Notes under the pieces: model-generated | Seen by the model: only the letters and a program-made list of their open reading frames with translations | Database searches by the model: none | Told to the model about the DNA's origin: nothing | Assembly (NCBI GenBank): GCA_003024985.2 | Contig: PXIH01S0002565.1 | Reading direction: 5' to 3' (one strand) | Source: Euperipatoides rowelli | Lineage: Eukaryota > Onychophora > Udeonychophora > Euonychophora > Peripatopsidae | DNA: 10,163 nucleotides | Shown: positions 7,858 to 10,163 of the stretch, one piece after another | Numbering within the stretch: the first letter of the stretch is position 1 | Layout: every line of letters starts with the position of its first letter | Translations under genes and position numbers: made by a program

Positions 7858-8466
7858 CTTCCATGAAGGGGCATGACAGATAATAAAACTGAGTCTTGCC
7901 GGTTATAAATGTGGTCTTTTTCTGTGCTGAGCACCATCACCACATCATCATCCATTAGCAATGTAATTTAGTTTCATCTTCATCTGTTACTCTTGGCCAG
8001 GAAGCCACTTACTGTATATTTTGCAACACATGTGCCGTGGATAAGTTTTTCTTTCACCATGGTAGTTACTACTATCCCTGTCTATTGATTATGTATCCAC
8101 TTTTGTTGGGGTGGCTTAGTACAATTGTCCGCTCACCGATAACTCGTTAAGTTAGTTTCTTTTACTTACCATATGTAAAACTTTATATTGTTTTTATAAT
8201 AGTTTAACTAAGTTGCCTAGAAATAAATATGCCAGCTTTTAATTACAACCACAACCAGGTTTTGTTCCTTATTACATTCCTGTATAGCGTCAGCCAAGGT
8301 CTACATTCTGTATCGATCCAGGGCCTACGTTATATATACATAATATAGACTACTTATTAAACTGAATGGTTAGTCAGATCAATGAATCAACATTTTTATT
8401 AAATTTATTCACAATACCATATACAGTAAGAATTTGAAAAAAAAAAATATGTAGGCAAATCTTTAC

Positions 8467-8536
8467 CTTCAAAAATAAAAATCTCTCATGATTTCTTTGA
8501 AATTCTAATTCTTCATTTTGACTAAGTGCATCGTCA
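8467..8536 (-). CDS. IRP1: Iron regulatory protein 1 / cytosolic aconitase, internal exon A
   Basis: This is the first IRP1 exon in the window in transcript order. It has 70 bases: one base completing a split codon, then 23 codons from DDALSQNEELEFQRN to FLFLK. The pattern (N-x-x-[ILV]-EF-x-RN-x-ERF-x-FLK) matches the segment just before the WG-x-AF block of animal IRP1, about human residues 136-158. A T-rich tract ending in CAG precedes the exon (bases 8538-8537 are AG on the minus strand), and it ends AAG|GTAAAG, phase 0. The exon is too short to identify alone, but it joins in frame to the next exon, which is unmistakable. In aconitases this segment belongs to the N-terminal domains that form one wall of the active-site cleft. 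The preceding exon is not found up to 10163, so the upstream intron is at least 1.6 kb. Confidence 0.88.
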
Positions 8537-8652
8537 CTGAAAAACAAAAAGTAAGTATACAGTATATTCATGTACATATATAACACTATCAGTCTATTGA
8601 TTTGAACTTTTATAGCCAGACCTAACAATTTAAAAAAAAAAAAAATATTAGT

Positions 8653-9453
8653 ACTAAGTACACTAGCCCATTAGCAAATACAACTTTTACAATAAACTTC
8701 ATCTTTTAGGGAAAAGCATACATTCTCTTATACTGTAGGCTACTTGTGCAGGTTGAAAATTTTTATTAAGCTTTAAAACATGATTGCATAAAAATGTATA
8801 ATTAATTACAGCATCTACAGTATAAGAAAGTGAAAGTTGGGCAAGCATGACTAGATCTCAGTAGTCAAACTAAAAAAAATAGCAATCACTCATTTTATTT
8901 CTTACTGCGATTAATTTCACCTGGACTGAATAAAATGTCTGCTCATAGTAAACCATGACGTTGTGATAATTAATAAGAAGGCAAATATAAGAACTCAACA
9001 ACATTTGTAAAAGCAATATTAAATTTTCTTCCATGAAGGAATAAAAGTCATTATTCTAAAATATTGATTTTATCACTGTCAACATGGAAACAATATAAAT
9101 ATTGATTTTTAAGTTCTTATATTAGAACTTCTACAAAGGACATCGACTCCTTTGCAAAACTTCTCTAAAATGGCAAGCTATAAACCAATCGGCCAGCTAA
9201 TAATGTTTTTTCAACTTTTTTTATTTACCAAAACTATGGAAAACCTGATAAGATGCATAAGCCACTTTGGAAATCAACTAGTTATTATTATTTATTAAAA
9301 TGTTTAAGCCAAAAGCTTATACAGTATCATGATGTCTAAAATGAACAAATTACAGTATATAAACAAAGCAAAAACAATACAATAAAACAGTAGACTATAT
9401 AAAAAATAATTTATTACTAAGTGCACTAGCCCTTAAGCAAATACAATTTTCAC
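8653..9453 (+). repeat. Dispersed direct repeat, two 38-base copies
   Basis: Copies at 8653-8690 and 9416-9453 match at 33 of 38 positions; the shared core is CACTAGCCC followed by GCAAATACAA. Both lie just after an AT-rich run. Similarity stops at the same places on both sides, as expected for two fragments of one repeat family. The family is not recognised. Confidence 0.6.
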
Positions 9454-9793
9454 TCACTTAAGCGAGTGAGCGTGTGAACTAGTTAATCAAAATTAATGAT
9501 CTGATCCCATATGAATATTGATACTTTATATTGATAGGTCATTTAGGAATTATTTGCTCACTCCGAATGAATCACGATTGTGAATAACTTATCGTTCACA
9601 AGTGACTTGTTCATGTCGCCACTATTGANATATTCACAAAGTTAATTTTTATTCTAAGAATTTTTAAGATGCAAATTAAAGTAACCCACTAAAACTTCAA
9701 GTTTTTTTTTTACATCTTGTACAACAATAATCTTTATTTATTATATCAATTTGTATCTTGAAGGATTTTTTTTTGAGTAGCTGGAAACAATAT

Positions 9794-9987
9794 CCTGTGA
9801 TTTAATTTTCCCCAGCCTTTGTTTCTTAATTTCTATACATTCCCAGTACTCGCTCTACCCATCAACAATAGATCGCTAATATGAAAAATATTATCCATCT
9901 ACTGATGATAGGGTACAGCGAGTTCCCGGAAAATATATATAGAAATTAAAAAAAACAAACAAAGCCTGGTGAAAATGAAATCACAGG
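9794..9987. mobile_element. Fold-back repeat (MITE-like), about 194 bp
   Basis: The left arm (9794-9873) and right arm (9897-9987) are inverted copies with about 24 bases between. Shared blocks in order from the outside are CCTGTGATTT, ATTTTC, a CCAGSCTTTGTTT block, TTAATTTCTATA, ACTCGCTSTACCC and TAGAT. The arms differ by several small indels, mainly in T/A runs, so the element is older than the palindrome at 4886. No target duplication was recognised and nothing coding is present. Confidence 0.6.
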
Positions 9988-10163
9988 CCATCAATTTATC
10001 TATAAAAAAATTTAACTATTATAAGAGTTGTGTTTAAAAATTAAACTGGTAAAAAAAAGTAAAAATAAACGTACTGAATCTTGGATTCTTGGTGGCTATT
10101 CACATATGATATTGTGAATTGTTCGTTATGAACAAATCATTATAAATGACTAACTTTGGTGAG

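Larger units (their letters stand above)
6276..8466 (-). other. IRP1 intron between exons A and B
   Basis: A 2191-base GT-AG intron, phase 0 (GTAAAG ... TTTTTTTAG). The part nearest exon B (6290-6840) is plain AT-rich sequence with A and T runs and no feature beyond a small hairpin at ATTAGC/GCTAAT near 6480. From 7110 on it becomes unusual: a 58-codon plus-strand open frame, a G-depleted tract to 7790, a GAGAACAC/GTGTTCTC hairpin at 7819-7857, and a stretch of more balanced composition (7860-8160) in which no gene was recognised. Confidence 0.85.
8537..10163 (-). other. IRP1 intron upstream of exon A (partial)
   Basis: This intron sequence precedes exon A and runs out of the window. No segment coding for the expected upstream IRP1 residues was found on the minus strand. 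It holds one dispersed 38 bp repeat in two copies (8653, 9416), a fold-back repeat at 9794-9987, several short TTCAC/GTGAA hairpins around 9450-9640 and near 10100, five TACAGTA/TACTGTA motifs, and homopolymer A runs. There is one ambiguous base near 9629. No other gene is seen. Confidence 0.7.

Noticed and set aside
8111-8150. GGTGGCTTAGT, a box-A-like word suggesting a SINE
   Set aside because: No box B at the expected 30-40 bases downstream and no tRNA fold.

Overview
The window is AT-rich animal nuclear DNA, most likely from an arthropod and plausibly an insect. It is clearly eukaryotic: one conserved gene is split into four short exons by GT-AG introns of 1.1 to 2.2 kb, and the introns are full of small transposon-like repeats. 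The only securely recognised gene is on the minus strand: the N-terminal third of cytosolic aconitase / iron regulatory protein 1 (IRP1/ACO1).

Read in transcript order (right to left), the exons are 8536-8467, 6275-6092, 4684-4545 and 3436-3265. Their phases join perfectly (0, 1 and 0 at the three internal junctions). Together they encode 188 codons that line up without gaps with about residues 136-323 of the human protein. They carry the DSH substrate-site triad and the conserved cysteine that corresponds to human Cys300. The exons before residue ~136 lie right of position 10163. Those after residue ~323, including the three iron-sulphur ligand cysteines, are not in the window, so the next intron is longer than 3.26 kb.

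Most of the rest is intron carrying non-autonomous mobile elements. They are a 1.18 kb PIF/Harbinger-like element at 900-2083 with a TAA target duplication; a 606 bp hAT-like element at 3678-4283; a nearly perfect 291 bp palindrome at 4886-5176 with an 18 bp tandem duplication beside it; and a looser fold-back element at 9794-9987. A degraded inverted repeat sits at about 5561-5656, and a dispersed 38 bp repeat occurs at 8653 and 9416.

Two stretches look coding but are not recognised. One is a minus-strand open frame ending at 390, with a possible splice acceptor at 608/609. The other is a 58-codon plus-strand frame at 7110-7286, perhaps a fossil of a transposon gene. Directly after the second lies a ~500 bp tract almost free of G on the plus strand (28 G against 166 C in 530 bases), unlike anything else here.

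No tRNA, rRNA, CRISPR or bacterial-type operon was seen. Beyond IRP1, family assignments rest on termini and target duplications only.
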